Source of the DNA: Clostridiales bacterium
GTDB lineage: Bacteria; Bacillota; Clostridia; Lachnospirales; WQUN01
DNA: 64,000 bases
Reading direction: 5' to 3'
NCBI GenBank assembly: GCA_031270945.1
Contig: JAISWZ010000143.1
Coordinates: 59,300 to 123,299, forward strand
Position numbers and translations under genes: made by a program. Positions 1-8,529 of this stretch are shown in pieces; the stretch's first letter is position 1, and each line of letters begins with the position of its first letter. The notes below the pieces were generated by a model. It made no database searches, was not told the origin of the DNA, and saw nothing but the letters and a program-made list of their open reading frames with translations.

Positions 1-867
1 GATTATTTTGCCTTCGCCAAGCATGAATCGGGCTTCTAGTGCCGATTCAGCCTCTTTCTTGAGCCCCTTGGCGAGGGAAATGCCTTCCGCCGCTTGGCTG
101 ACGCCTATGGTGCAGATGAGAGATGAGCTTTTTTCTATAGCTGACTTGATCGCGCGGGCAGCTTCCGGAAAGGCGGAAGGATCGCAAGAAATATGCAGAA
201 CAGTCCAGCCCCATAGCCCTCTTCGCAAAACAAAGCCATTTTCTCCAGCGGCTGCTATTGCCGCCTCTTCGGCCCGTTCCATCACAGCGCTTATCTCGTC
301 TTCGTCAGTTCTCTCATCCAGCCCGTTCAACTCAGCGGCAAGGACTCCGAATCTCGACTTTGCCAAGTCGATTCCTAGGCTTTGGGCGAATTCTTCTATA
401 ATAGGGGTGTTGGCGCCATCAAGCACGCTTTGGGCCCATTTGTCCCTTCTGGCCTTGTCCGCTTCCTGCTTCATAGCCTTCATGCCTTCGCTTGCGGCAA
501 GCTTGTTTCTGGCCAACCCCAAGGCTTCAGCCAGCTCATCGGCATCTACAGGCTTAAGAAGATAGCTGATAACGCCCATCTGAAGAGCTTGCTTGGCATA
601 AGAAAACTCGCTGTAGCCGCTAAGGATTATGAAGCACGCCTCAGGCAGGGGGGCTTTGAGCATTTTGATGAGCTCAAGGCCGCTAAAGGCTGGCATCCGT
701 ATGTCGGCCAAAATCAAGTCTGGCTTGGTTTCCAAGGCAAGCGCCAATCCTTCTTCGCCGTCCTCGGCTTCGCCTTCCAGCACGAAGCCTTCAGCGCACC
801 AGTCGACAAGGGACTTCAGCCTTTTTCTCACCAGCGGCTCATCATCCACCAAAATGGCTTTGAGCAT
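1..867 (-). CDS. Response regulator, YesN/AraC type (C-terminus beyond window)
   Basis: This is the N-terminal part of a two-component response regulator; the frame runs off the left edge, so the expected AraC-type DNA-binding domain is not visible. Reading the minus strand from 867 gives MLKAILVDDEPLVRKRL, then a receiver domain with the acidic pair DD, the phosphoacceptor Asp in LILADIRMP, and the K of YLLKPVDADEL. I chose the ATG at 867 because GGAGG lies 8 bases upstream; an in-frame ATG at 873 is only 2 bases from it. The start overlaps the end of the histidine kinase gene by about 25 bases, which implies translational coupling. By family and context it probably controls the sugar transporter operon next door. 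The receiver domain is certain; the output domain is inferred. Confidence 0.9.
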   Translation of the reverse strand, partial: MLKAILVDDEPLVRKRLKSLVDWCAEGFVLEGEAEDGEEGLALALETKPDLILADIRMPAFSGLELIKMLKAPLPEACFIILSGYSEFSYAKQALQMGVISYLLKPVDADELAEALGLARNKLAASEGMKAMKQEADKARRDKWAQSVLDGANTPIIEEFAQSLGIDLAKSRFGVLAAELNGLDERTDEDEISAVMERAEEAAIAAAGENGFVLRRGLWGWTVLHISCDPSAFPEAARAIKSAIEKSSSLICTIGVSQAAEGISLAKGLKKEAESALEARFMLGEGKII

Positions 868-2656
868 TCGCATCGCCTCCGAGGGTTATACGGACTGTGA
901 CACCTTTTCCCAAGGCGCCATCGATCTCGAAGCTGCCCTTCGCTCCGTAGCAAAGCTTTATCCTGTCACTTACATTTTTGAGCCCGATATGGGCGCCTGT
1001 TGTGTTCATGGAGCTTGAGGCGAGATCGTGCTTTAGCTTCAAGAGTTCTTCCGCTCCTATCCCTGCTCCGTTGTCTTCAACTGTCATGGAAATCCCGCCG
1101 CTTTCGGTTTCTTGGATCACGATTGAGACAAAGCCTGGGCCGCGCTTCATGGAAATGCCGTGATGCACGGCGTTCTCAGCGATTGGCTGAAGGGTGAGCG
1201 GAGGGATCTTCCTGTCCATAAGGATTTCTGGGCATTCTATGGCCCAAGAGAGCTTGTCCATGAGACGGTACTTTTGAATGGCCAAATAGTCAGAAATGAA
1301 ACCAAGCTCTTCCCGCAGGCTTATAAAGTCTTCCTGCCTCCTTGTGATCCTTCTCAGGCTTCTGGCTAGCAGCGCCACAATCCTTGAAGCGCCTTCAGGA
1401 TCTTCTTTCATGGTTGCCAGCACCGCTTCAAGGGTGTTGAAGAGAAAATGCGGGCTTATTTGGTTTTGCAGGGCATAAAGCTCAGCTTCCCGCTTCTTTA
1501 GCTCAATGTCCTTTTGAGTTAGCTGAAGCTGGTAAACCTGCCCGACAAGCCTTTCAAGCTCTTTTACCATGGTGTTGAAACTTTCGCCCAAGCGGCTGAT
1601 CTCGTCACGCTGCCTGAAATTTACGGAAACATCAAAGCGCCCTTCCTGCACTTTTCTCATTTTGTCCGCCAGTTGGGCAAGCCGGCTTCCAAGGCTGGCG
1701 CAAAGCAGGAAATCCATTAGGACAGACATAAGGCAAATGCCCGCCAGCACTGCGAAGTGAATGTTTTTTGTTTTGTTCGCCGCAGAAAGAATCTGCGCCT
1801 CCGGCACGGTTTTGGCAATCAGAAAGGATCCGAGATCCTTGTTGGCCATCTTGAACCGGGCTACGACAGACAGAAGCTTTTCGCCTGAATGGGTCGCTTC
1901 TGAGACAAAAACACCGTCCTTGTCCCAGTCGTTGGCCGGGATTCCCAATTCCGCTGCGCTGCGGCCTATGAGGCTTTCGTCAGTAGCCGAGAGCACGATC
2001 TGCTCAGGAGAGATAATGCAGACTACGTTCCCGTCTAGCTGCTCTTTGATGTAGTCCCGAAGCTTCGATTCCTTGAAGCTGATTTTGAGCAGTCCAATAA
2101 AGTAGTTGTTGAGTCTCAGGATTCTATACATGGAGACAATCTTTGCTCCGTTTTCAGATTCAGCTTTCCAAAAGAAGGAGTAAGGATTTTCCAAGGCTTG
2201 CTCATAGTGCTCCCACATCTTGGTTCCGGGGGTTAGATCCGCTATCTCATCCTCATTTTTAAGCATGTCCTGCTTTGAGGTATAGATCGTGATCTTTGTC
2301 AGCTCTGGCTTGACCCCTTTGTACAGGGTGATCCTGGGTTGAATGAGCTCGTAGAACCCCATGGCGCTATCCACTGGATTTGGGTAGGTGTTGGTGAAAT
2401 ATTCCCAAATGCCTTTATCAAAGTAGATATCATCGCTAATGACTGTTATGGTGCTCAGAAACTCGCTGATGTTTTGACGAAGTTGGGCCATGTCAGCTTC
2501 TTCGGATCTCACGGCTTGATCCAGGAGCGACTTGCTGAACATTTCGATCTGGTAAAACCCGACAAGCGTATAGGGCAGGATGATGAGGAAAAAAGACGAG
2601 ACAAGGAGCTTGGCTCGCATTGAACTAAGTTTTGGGATTCCAAGCCTGATTCTCAT
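842..2656 (-). CDS. Sensor histidine kinase, YesM family
   Basis: This 604-residue membrane sensor kinase has a first membrane segment at residues 16-36 (LLVSSFFLIILPYTLVGF), an extracytoplasmic sensor region to about 290, and a second membrane segment near 295-325 followed by a HAMP linker. The His_kinase domain carries QISPHFLFNTLE, with the phosphorylated His near residue 402. The ATPase domain shows PIAENAVHHGI (N box) and VEDNGAGIG (G1 box). The start is preceded by GGAGAG at good spacing. It is encoded between the solute-binding lipoprotein and the response regulator on the same strand. This is the usual arrangement of YesMN-type systems that sense oligosaccharides or the loaded binding protein. 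The inducer is not predictable here. Confidence 0.95.
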   Translation of the reverse strand: MRIRLGIPKLSSMRAKLLVSSFFLIILPYTLVGFYQIEMFSKSLLDQAVRSEEADMAQLRQNISEFLSTITVISDDIYFDKGIWEYFTNTYPNPVDSAMGFYELIQPRITLYKGVKPELTKITIYTSKQDMLKNEDEIADLTPGTKMWEHYEQALENPYSFFWKAESENGAKIVSMYRILRLNNYFIGLLKISFKESKLRDYIKEQLDGNVVCIISPEQIVLSATDESLIGRSAAELGIPANDWDKDGVFVSEATHSGEKLLSVVARFKMANKDLGSFLIAKTVPEAQILSAANKTKNIHFAVLAGICLMSVLMDFLLCASLGSRLAQLADKMRKVQEGRFDVSVNFRQRDEISRLGESFNTMVKELERLVGQVYQLQLTQKDIELKKREAELYALQNQISPHFLFNTLEAVLATMKEDPEGASRIVALLARSLRRITRRQEDFISLREELGFISDYLAIQKYRLMDKLSWAIECPEILMDRKIPPLTLQPIAENAVHHGISMKRGPGFVSIVIQETESGGISMTVEDNGAGIGAEELLKLKHDLASSSMNTTGAHIGLKNVSDRIKLCYGAKGSFEIDGALGKGVTVRITLGGDANAQSHFGG

Positions 2657-2716
2657 GCTTATCTCTCCGTGATCTAAGTCAAGGGATTGGGCAAAAGCCC
2701 AACCCCCAAATCTGCG

Positions 2717-4417
2717 CTATTTCCAAAGTTCCATGCGTGTTCTTATAAGATCAGTCATCGCTTTCTCATATTCTTCTATCTTGGAGTCGTTAAGGAGGCT
2801 GTTTATGAATTCCTGCCATTTTGCCTCAAACTCAGTCTCGCTTGCGGCCGAGACGATTGTGGGCACCAGCTGGTGGCGGATCTGGTCAGCCTTTGAAGCC
2901 GCGACTTGGCCAGGCGATCCCTGGGGTATGTTCAAGCTCCAAGTGTAGCCAAAGGGGTTGGGGTTGCCATCTACCTTAAAATTTTGGCCCCAGAACTTGA
3001 TTCCGAATTGATCCATAACTTTTCTTGTCCAGTCGTCAGAGTTAGGGTAAACGCTATCGGGGTTGAAAGGAACAGCGTAGTCTCCGTCATCAAGCTTTAC
3101 AGCGCCGACTTGCTGGTTCCAGATGTACTGATAGCCTTCGCGCCACTTGAAGTCGGGATCCTTGTTGATCTCTTCGGCGATTTCAGGCTTCAAGGCTCTC
3201 TTTCCGTCAACTGTGTCGTAGTGGATGCCTTCAACGCCCCAGTTGAGCATGATTGAGCCTTCATCGCTGGCAACCCAGTCAAGGAACTTGATGGCGCGGA
3301 CTGGATCCTTGCAGTTAGGGGAAATGCCGACACCCCATGAGTATGATTCGCATGTGACCTGGCTTCTGTCAACAACGCCTTTTTCAATGACAATGGGAAG
3401 CCTCGCGTAGCAACGCTCTGGCATTCCAGCTTGGCGAAGGGACGCTTCCACATCGCCGATGTCCCAGGTGCCGTCTATCATGGCCAGAATCCTTCCGGTT
3501 GAGGCAAGGGATTTCATCTGCTCGTTTTTCATGATGAAGGAGTTGGGATCTATCATGTTTTCATTATACATCACATTGAGCCACTTTAGGTATTTTTTGA
3601 AGTAATCGGTGCGGTTGAAGAAGGTCACCTCGTAAGTTTCGGGATTCACGTTGGCATCTGAGTCGTCAAGGAAGCCATTGACCCAAAGCGCCGGATTGTT
3701 CATGGTTATGTTGTAGCCCCAGGTGTCAAGCCACAAGCCCCAAGGCGTAAATGACTTTCCGTCCAGATCCGGCACGATTTCAAGGTAGCTCTTGAGCGCT
3801 GCCGAAACGTCATCAAGGGTTTCAAGCTTCGGGTACCCGAGCTTGTCAAGCACGTCGTACTGGATAAGGAGGCACTGGTTAGCGTCAATGATGTCCGCCG
3901 GCTTGTTGGCGGGGCCTGCGACGAAATGGATTTTGCCGTCTTGCTCGTATCGAAGCTTTTTCAAGGAATCGCCAAACTTCTCCTTTATGTTTGGCGCGTA
4001 TTGCTCAATCAATTCATCGAGCTCTATAAGCGCGCCGCCGTCTGTCCAGTCGTTGCCAACATTTGTGAGGAGATCCGGGAAATCTCCGCCAGCTATCATG
4101 ACGCTGCGTTTTTGGGATTGATCCATGCCGTTTAGCACTTCAATCTCAAGCGTCACCCCAGTTTTCTCTGTGATCTTCCGCGCGACTCGCCCAGTGAAGC
4201 CATATTCTTTCTGCTGGGGATCATCGCTGAACATGGTAAAGGTTATTGGCTCATCAGAATTTGATTGAGGGGTTGCTGATGCCTCAATTTTGGGGCTGTC
4301 AGCCGTATTGGATATCTGCGGCGAAGCTGCGGCTTGGGGCTGGCCGCTTGACGCGCAGGACGTCAATGCTGCGAGCGCCAATAACATTGCGGTTATGGCC
4401 AACATGCGCTTTTTCAT
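2717..4417 (-). CDS. Extracellular solute-binding lipoprotein, carbohydrate ABC transporter
   Basis: The product is a 566-residue lipoprotein of the family 1 solute-binding type (LplA/YtcQ-like). I start it at MKKRMLAITAMLLA (ATG 4417), because GGAGG lies 7 bases upstream; the open frame extends further upstream only into a palindromic element. The signal peptide ends at a lipobox LTSCA, so the protein is membrane-anchored outside the cell. Its large size is normal for the LplA group that feeds two-permease sugar importers. It is encoded after the two permeases, separated from them by a mobile palindromic element, and before the sensor kinase. It probably binds an oligosaccharide; the sugar is unknown. 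No transporter ATPase gene is visible, and these systems often borrow a shared MsmK-like ATPase. Confidence 0.92.
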   Translation of the reverse strand: MKKRMLAITAMLLALAALTSCASSGQPQAAASPQISNTADSPKIEASATPQSNSDEPITFTMFSDDPQQKEYGFTGRVARKITEKTGVTLEIEVLNGMDQSQKRSVMIAGGDFPDLLTNVGNDWTDGGALIELDELIEQYAPNIKEKFGDSLKKLRYEQDGKIHFVAGPANKPADIIDANQCLLIQYDVLDKLGYPKLETLDDVSAALKSYLEIVPDLDGKSFTPWGLWLDTWGYNITMNNPALWVNGFLDDSDANVNPETYEVTFFNRTDYFKKYLKWLNVMYNENMIDPNSFIMKNEQMKSLASTGRILAMIDGTWDIGDVEASLRQAGMPERCYARLPIVIEKGVVDRSQVTCESYSWGVGISPNCKDPVRAIKFLDWVASDEGSIMLNWGVEGIHYDTVDGKRALKPEIAEEINKDPDFKWREGYQYIWNQQVGAVKLDDGDYAVPFNPDSVYPNSDDWTRKVMDQFGIKFWGQNFKVDGNPNPFGYTWSLNIPQGSPGQVAASKADQIRHQLVPTIVSAASETEFEAKWQEFINSLLNDSKIEEYEKAMTDLIRTRMELWK

Positions 4418-4449
4418 TGATATTCCTCCATTCATATGGACGCGACTTA

Positions 4450-4546
4450 GTGCATATCCCAAAATTCCGAAATGGCGCCGGAAAAGGCATGCGATGCTTT
4501 AACGCGTGGCTTTTCCAAGCCATAAAATTAATTTTGGAATATGCTC
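4450..4546 (+). mobile_element. Palindromic element copy 1 (GTGC...GCTC, 97 bp)
   Basis: This is a full-length copy of the dispersed element. It begins GTGCATATCCCAAAATTCC and ends in the complementary arm, with one change (GGAATATGCTC). The inner stem has GGAAAAGGCATGCG against CGCGTGGCTTTTCC around the loop ATGCTTTAA. The left flank is TTA (4447-4449) and the right flank is TTT, so any target duplication is imperfect. It lies between the second permease and the binding-protein gene of one operon, where the hairpin could affect mRNA processing or relative expression; that effect is inference. Confidence 0.85.
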
Positions 4547-4592
4547 TTTCAATTTTCCGAAAGCATATGCTCTAAATCAATTTTGGGAATAG

Positions 4593-5531
4593 CTAGCCCT
4601 TTACTGCGCCTATCATTACGCCCTTGATGAAATACTTCTGGATGAACGGGTAAACCAGCACTATAGGGATTGTTGAGATGATTGTTATTGCCATCCGTAT
4701 TGACTGAGGCGTGTAAACGATGTTTATTTGGCCGCCTGATTGGAGCCGTTGCCGCAGCGAATTTATGTCTGAGACGCTTGAGGTTGACTGGTTGAGCACC
4801 TTTACGAGCTCATACTGAAGGGTGGTCAGGCTTTTGTCAGTGGTAAAGACAAAAGAGTCAAACCATTGGCTCCATTGATCCACGGCTATAAAAAGGCCGA
4901 TGGTCGCAAGAACTGGAGCTGACAATGGAAGAACCACCTTCCAGTAGACTGTGAAATCTCCAGCGCCGTCAATGCGGGCGGCCTCTGTCAGGCTGTCTGG
5001 AAGCTCATCCATGAAGCTTCTGATTATTAGGATGTAGAATGCGTTAAACATCATCGGCAGTATGTACACAAGGAAGTTGTTGCGCAAGCCGACGCTTTTG
5101 ACGACCAGGTAATAGGGGATCAGCCCGCCGTTCACGTACATTGTGACAGCAAGCAGCCGCTGCGCCGCCTTTCTGAAGATGAAATCCTTGCGGCTTATGA
5201 CATACGCGGCCATGGTGTTGAAAAACAGGGCGCTGGCAACCCCAATGCCAGTTCGAAGCACCGAGTTCTTGAAAGCTGTGGCCAGCTGCTCCTGGCGCAG
5301 GATAAGGGACAGGTTGTTCAATGTGAACATTCTCGGCCATAGGTATATTCCACCTCGAAGAGTGTCCAAGGGATCATTGAGCGCCAGCACGGCTACGTTC
5401 CACAGGGGGTACAAGGCCAGAAGGCCGATTGTTGCAAGGATTGCGTAAATGGCAACGTCAGCGGCGATTTCAGACGGCTTTCGCTTGGTTTTGATAATCA
5501 GGCCTCCTTTCGTAATTGCAGGGATTGCCAT
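4593..5531 (-). CDS. Carbohydrate ABC transporter permease (LplC/YtcP-like, second subunit)
   Basis: This 312-residue inner-membrane permease of the MalG/LplC type has six predicted membrane segments. It contains the EAA loop EAARIDGAGDFTVYWKVVLP near residues 200-220, which contacts the ATPase. It follows the first permease by 42 bases on the minus strand. The annotated ATG at 5531 has no clear ribosome binding site. A GAAAGGAGG sequence lies inside the frame just before codons ATT/ATC, so a rare internal start cannot be excluded. Downstream come a palindromic element and then the binding-protein gene. Confidence 0.93.
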   Translation of the reverse strand: MAIPAITKGGLIIKTKRKPSEIAADVAIYAILATIGLLALYPLWNVAVLALNDPLDTLRGGIYLWPRMFTLNNLSLILRQEQLATAFKNSVLRTGIGVASALFFNTMAAYVISRKDFIFRKAAQRLLAVTMYVNGGLIPYYLVVKSVGLRNNFLVYILPMMFNAFYILIIRSFMDELPDSLTEAARIDGAGDFTVYWKVVLPLSAPVLATIGLFIAVDQWSQWFDSFVFTTDKSLTTLQYELVKVLNQSTSSVSDINSLRQRLQSGGQINIVYTPQSIRMAITIISTIPIVLVYPFIQKYFIKGVMIGAVKG

Positions 5532-5573
5532 TGCGGGATTGCGTAGTGCGATCCAACTGTTTTGGGCTGCGCA

Positions 5574-6494
5574 CTAAATAACTTTTTCGTCTATGGCAAG
5601 AGACGACAGCTTGTTGGCACCCGCTAGAAGAAGCAGACTGATTACGGAATTGATCATGCTAATTGAGGCGCTCATTGAGTACCTGCCCATGACAAACGCG
5701 TTGCGGTAAACATAGACGGCCAAGTTGTCCGAATAAGCCATGGTCATTGGGTTTCCCATAAGGAAGCTTTGGTCGAAGCCTGACGCGTTCAGAAGGTTGC
5801 CTACAGCGAGAACGAACAGTATTACTATGGTTGAGCGGATGCCAGGCAGTGTTATGTGCCAGATTTTACCCCAGCGGGTTATCCCGTCAACCTCCGCTGC
5901 CTCGTAAAGGGCGGTGTCCACTCCTGAGATGGCGGCTATATAGATGATGGCGTTCCACCCCATGTTCTTCCAAATGTCCGCTATGGTAATTATGCTCCAA
6001 AAGCTCTTGCCTTGGGTGAGCCATGCCACTGGCGCCTTTATCAGCTTAAGGCGCGTCAGGATCTCGTTGACAATGCCGCCGTCTGTTGAGAGAACAAGGT
6101 AGAATACGCTCGCAACGACAACCCATGAAAGAAACCTTGGGAGATAGGAGAACGACTGGACGATTTTCTTGAACCATTGGCATTTCACCTCGTTCAAGAG
6201 CAAGGCGAACGCGATGGCGGCAAAAGTGCCAATGACGATAACCAATCCGCCCATTGCGACAGTGTTTCTCAATGTCTGGTAAAACTGCTTGTCAGTGAAA
6301 AACTCCCTGAAGAATTTGAGCCCAACGAACGGAGCCGAAAATATGCCCGCAAAACCTTTGCTCGGCTGGTATTCCTTGAAAGCCACGAGCCATCCCGCCA
6401 GGGGGGCATAGCTGAATATGGCGGTCCACACTATGACTGGAATGATCATCAAGACAAGCATTCGCTGTCGCCAAGCCTTTTTTAGGGTGCCCAT
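5574..6494 (-). CDS. Carbohydrate ABC transporter permease (LplB-like, first subunit)
   Basis: This 306-residue permease is of the UgpA/LplB type, with an N-terminal membrane helix (MLVLMIIPVIVWTAIFSYA) and further segments through the C-terminus. The EAA-type loop is YEAAEVDGITRWGKIWHITLP. The frame opens at 6518, but I start it at ATG 6494, where GGAGG lies 7 bases upstream. It is the first gene of the transporter and regulator operon on the minus strand. Together with the next permease it forms the heterodimeric channel for the sugar captured by the lipoprotein. It ends with a hydrophobic tail followed by SSLAIDEKVI, typical of this subfamily. Confidence 0.93.
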   Translation of the reverse strand: MGTLKKAWRQRMLVLMIIPVIVWTAIFSYAPLAGWLVAFKEYQPSKGFAGIFSAPFVGLKFFREFFTDKQFYQTLRNTVAMGGLVIVIGTFAAIAFALLLNEVKCQWFKKIVQSFSYLPRFLSWVVVASVFYLVLSTDGGIVNEILTRLKLIKAPVAWLTQGKSFWSIITIADIWKNMGWNAIIYIAAISGVDTALYEAAEVDGITRWGKIWHITLPGIRSTIVILFVLAVGNLLNASGFDQSFLMGNPMTMAYSDNLAVYVYRNAFVMGRYSMSASISMINSVISLLLLAGANKLSSLAIDEKVI

Positions 6495-6984
6495 GCTGTT
6501 TCCTCCGGAGAGCGTCATTTCGCCGAAATGGTTGCTTGCTTTTGTGCATGCTTTATTTTATCGCCGGATCATTAATCGTTCAATGCCGAAAGCATAGTCA
6601 AAAGTGTCAAAAATATAGATGAGGTTTTTAGATTTTGATGCAGAGTGCCTATATAGAGAAAGGTTGCTGAGGCGGGAGGTCGAGAAGAGCAGGGGAGAGC
6701 CAAGAAAAGCACCCAAAGAAAAGCAGCGCCTTTCTTTGCATGTGGCGCTTTGATAAAAGACGATCAAATTGGGAGACACGTTTTGGGTTTCAGCTTGCGT
6801 TAACGGTGGCAGACAGCCGGGCTAAAACGCCGGGTTCACAGTATAAATTTAGTTTAGTTCGGTTACCCATGCATAACAAAGAAAATTATACAATAAATTT
6901 ACAAACATTTAAGATAAACCTGATTGTAGATTTTACATGCGTTAAATTAGAATAAGATAGTAAAGCGGAAGAGGGGAAGCCACT
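6495..6984. other. Divergent intergenic region between sugar operon and yibE/F gene
   Basis: This 490-base region separates divergent genes and must hold promoters for both. On the plus strand a plausible sigma-A pair is TTGTAG (6924-6929) and TAGAAT (6948-6953) with an 18-base spacer, upstream of the yibE/F gene. On the minus strand TTGACA-like sequences occur near 6595-6620 but no convincing -10 box goes with them. The part from 6840 to 6980 is AT-rich. No gene was recognised. Confidence 0.4.
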
Positions 6985-8181
6985 GTGAATAAAAGAAATC
7001 CGTTAAGGCTTGCCAGCCCTGTGATTCAGATCTTAGGGATTCTGGCGGTGTTCGCGGTCTTGGCTATAGCGGGGCGAAACTTTGGCGCCAATTCATTTTC
7101 CTTGTACAGCCAAGAGACCATCAAGTATGACAAGGCGGTGATTGTTGAGATAACCGGTGAGGTGATCCAGGAAGCGGAGGATATGCCGGGGCTTAGCCTG
7201 GGAACCCAGACAGTGATAGTTCGGTTCCTAAATGGCGCATTAAAGGGTGAAGAGGTTGAGATAGCCAACCATTTGTCCTATACGCACAACATCAGGGTCA
7301 ACGTAGGGACAAGAGTGATAGTCAAGGCTGACAGGCCAGAGAAAGCAGAGCCCTATTACACCATCTACAACTATGACAGGACGCCTGGAATAATTGCCTT
7401 GGCGCTGATCCTTGGAGCGCTGATGGCTGTAGTTGGCCGGTTCAAGGGAATCAGGAGCTTCTTGGGATTAGGGGTTTCGTTGTTTATAATAATCGCGTTC
7501 CTGCTTCCAGCCATATACAAGGGCTGGCCTCCTGTTCTGTCGTCTTTGGCATGCGTCTCTTTGATAGCCGCGTTTTCCATCTTCCTGCTAAACGGGTTTA
7601 CCCTGAAGGCAGTGGCGGCGCTGGCATCGGTCATGTCCGGGGTTTTGGTTTCAGCCATGTTCTACTACTTGGCATCATTTCTGCTTCCATTGTACGGCTA
7701 CCAGTTCGAAGAGGCCGAAGAGCTGATAATGGTTTCGCGAGCTACAGGGCTAAAGATAGGAGAAGTGATGTTTTCAGGTGTTCTTGTTGCCTCGATAGGC
7801 GCCGTCATAGACATGAGCGTATCAGTCGCTTCTTCCATGGAAGAGGTTTTGTCAAAGCGGCCAGACATGACTCCGAAAGAGCTGTTTCGTTCTGGAATGA
7901 CTGTAGGCGGAGACATGATAGGATCCATGAGCTCGACTCTTATACTGGCCTTTGTTGGAAGCTCCCTGGCGACCCTATTGGCGCTGATAGCCTACGGCTC
8001 TCAGCTGGATCAGATTTTGAGCTCCGACTACGCGGCGATGGAGATAGCATACGGGTTGACCTCAAGCATGGCAGTGATTGCGGCTGTTCCGATAACAGCA
8101 GGGCTGAGCGCCTTGTTTTATGAAAGGGAAAAGGGGAACGCAGGGAGGAATGGAAGGAAGAGACGTGGGAAAGCGCAATAA
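6985..8181 (+). CDS. YibE/F family multi-pass membrane protein
   Basis: This 398-residue protein has one N-terminal membrane helix (residues 12-30), an extracytoplasmic domain of about 90 residues, and then seven or so hydrophobic segments from residue 130 to the end. The pattern and segments such as VLVASIGAVIDMSVSVASSM and GGDMIGSMSSTLILAFVG match the YibE/F family of clostridia and lactobacilli. The start is GTG with GAGGGG 9 bases upstream. The function of the family is not established. The gene stands alone, with a 350-base gap before the giant phosphatase gene. It ends in a basic tail (GRNGRKRRGKAQ). Confidence 0.88.
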   Translation: MNKRNPLRLASPVIQILGILAVFAVLAIAGRNFGANSFSLYSQETIKYDKAVIVEITGEVIQEAEDMPGLSLGTQTVIVRFLNGALKGEEVEIANHLSYTHNIRVNVGTRVIVKADRPEKAEPYYTIYNYDRTPGIIALALILGALMAVVGRFKGIRSFLGLGVSLFIIIAFLLPAIYKGWPPVLSSLACVSLIAAFSIFLLNGFTLKAVAALASVMSGVLVSAMFYYLASFLLPLYGYQFEEAEELIMVSRATGLKIGEVMFSGVLVASIGAVIDMSVSVASSMEEVLSKRPDMTPKELFRSGMTVGGDMIGSMSSTLILAFVGSSLATLLALIAYGSQLDQILSSDYAAMEIAYGLTSSMAVIAAVPITAGLSALFYEREKGNAGRNGRKRRGKAQ

Positions 8182-8529
8182 GAGACTTGATTTGAAACAA
8201 GAGATAGCGGCCTTATATAATTTGAAACTGATAATAGAAAACTTTTAAGACAAGAGGTTTGGCGATTTTGATTTATAAGCAAGCAAAGAAACAGTAAAGA
8301 GCAAGTAAAGTTTTTCTTACATATGACAGAGAGCCGAATTCTGAACTCAAGCTATCGGGCACCACATAACGCTTGTTTCTCAGGCATAACGCAAGAGCCA
8401 AAAACTCTTGCTTTATATAGGATTGCGCCATGCTATCAAGACCTTCCAACCGTGCATGGGAAGTGATCCGGAAACATTCAGGCCTTGCCAGCCAAGGCTT
8501 GAAAAGGGGAGAATAGAGGAGGAGCGGCA
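8182..8529. other. Intergenic region before giant phosphatase gene
   Basis: No gene is seen in this stretch. A possible sigma-A promoter is TTGCTT (8408-8413) and TGCTAT (8431-8436), 17 bases apart, upstream of a strong ribosome binding site (GGAGGAGCGGCA) of the following gene. The match is weak. Confidence 0.3.
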
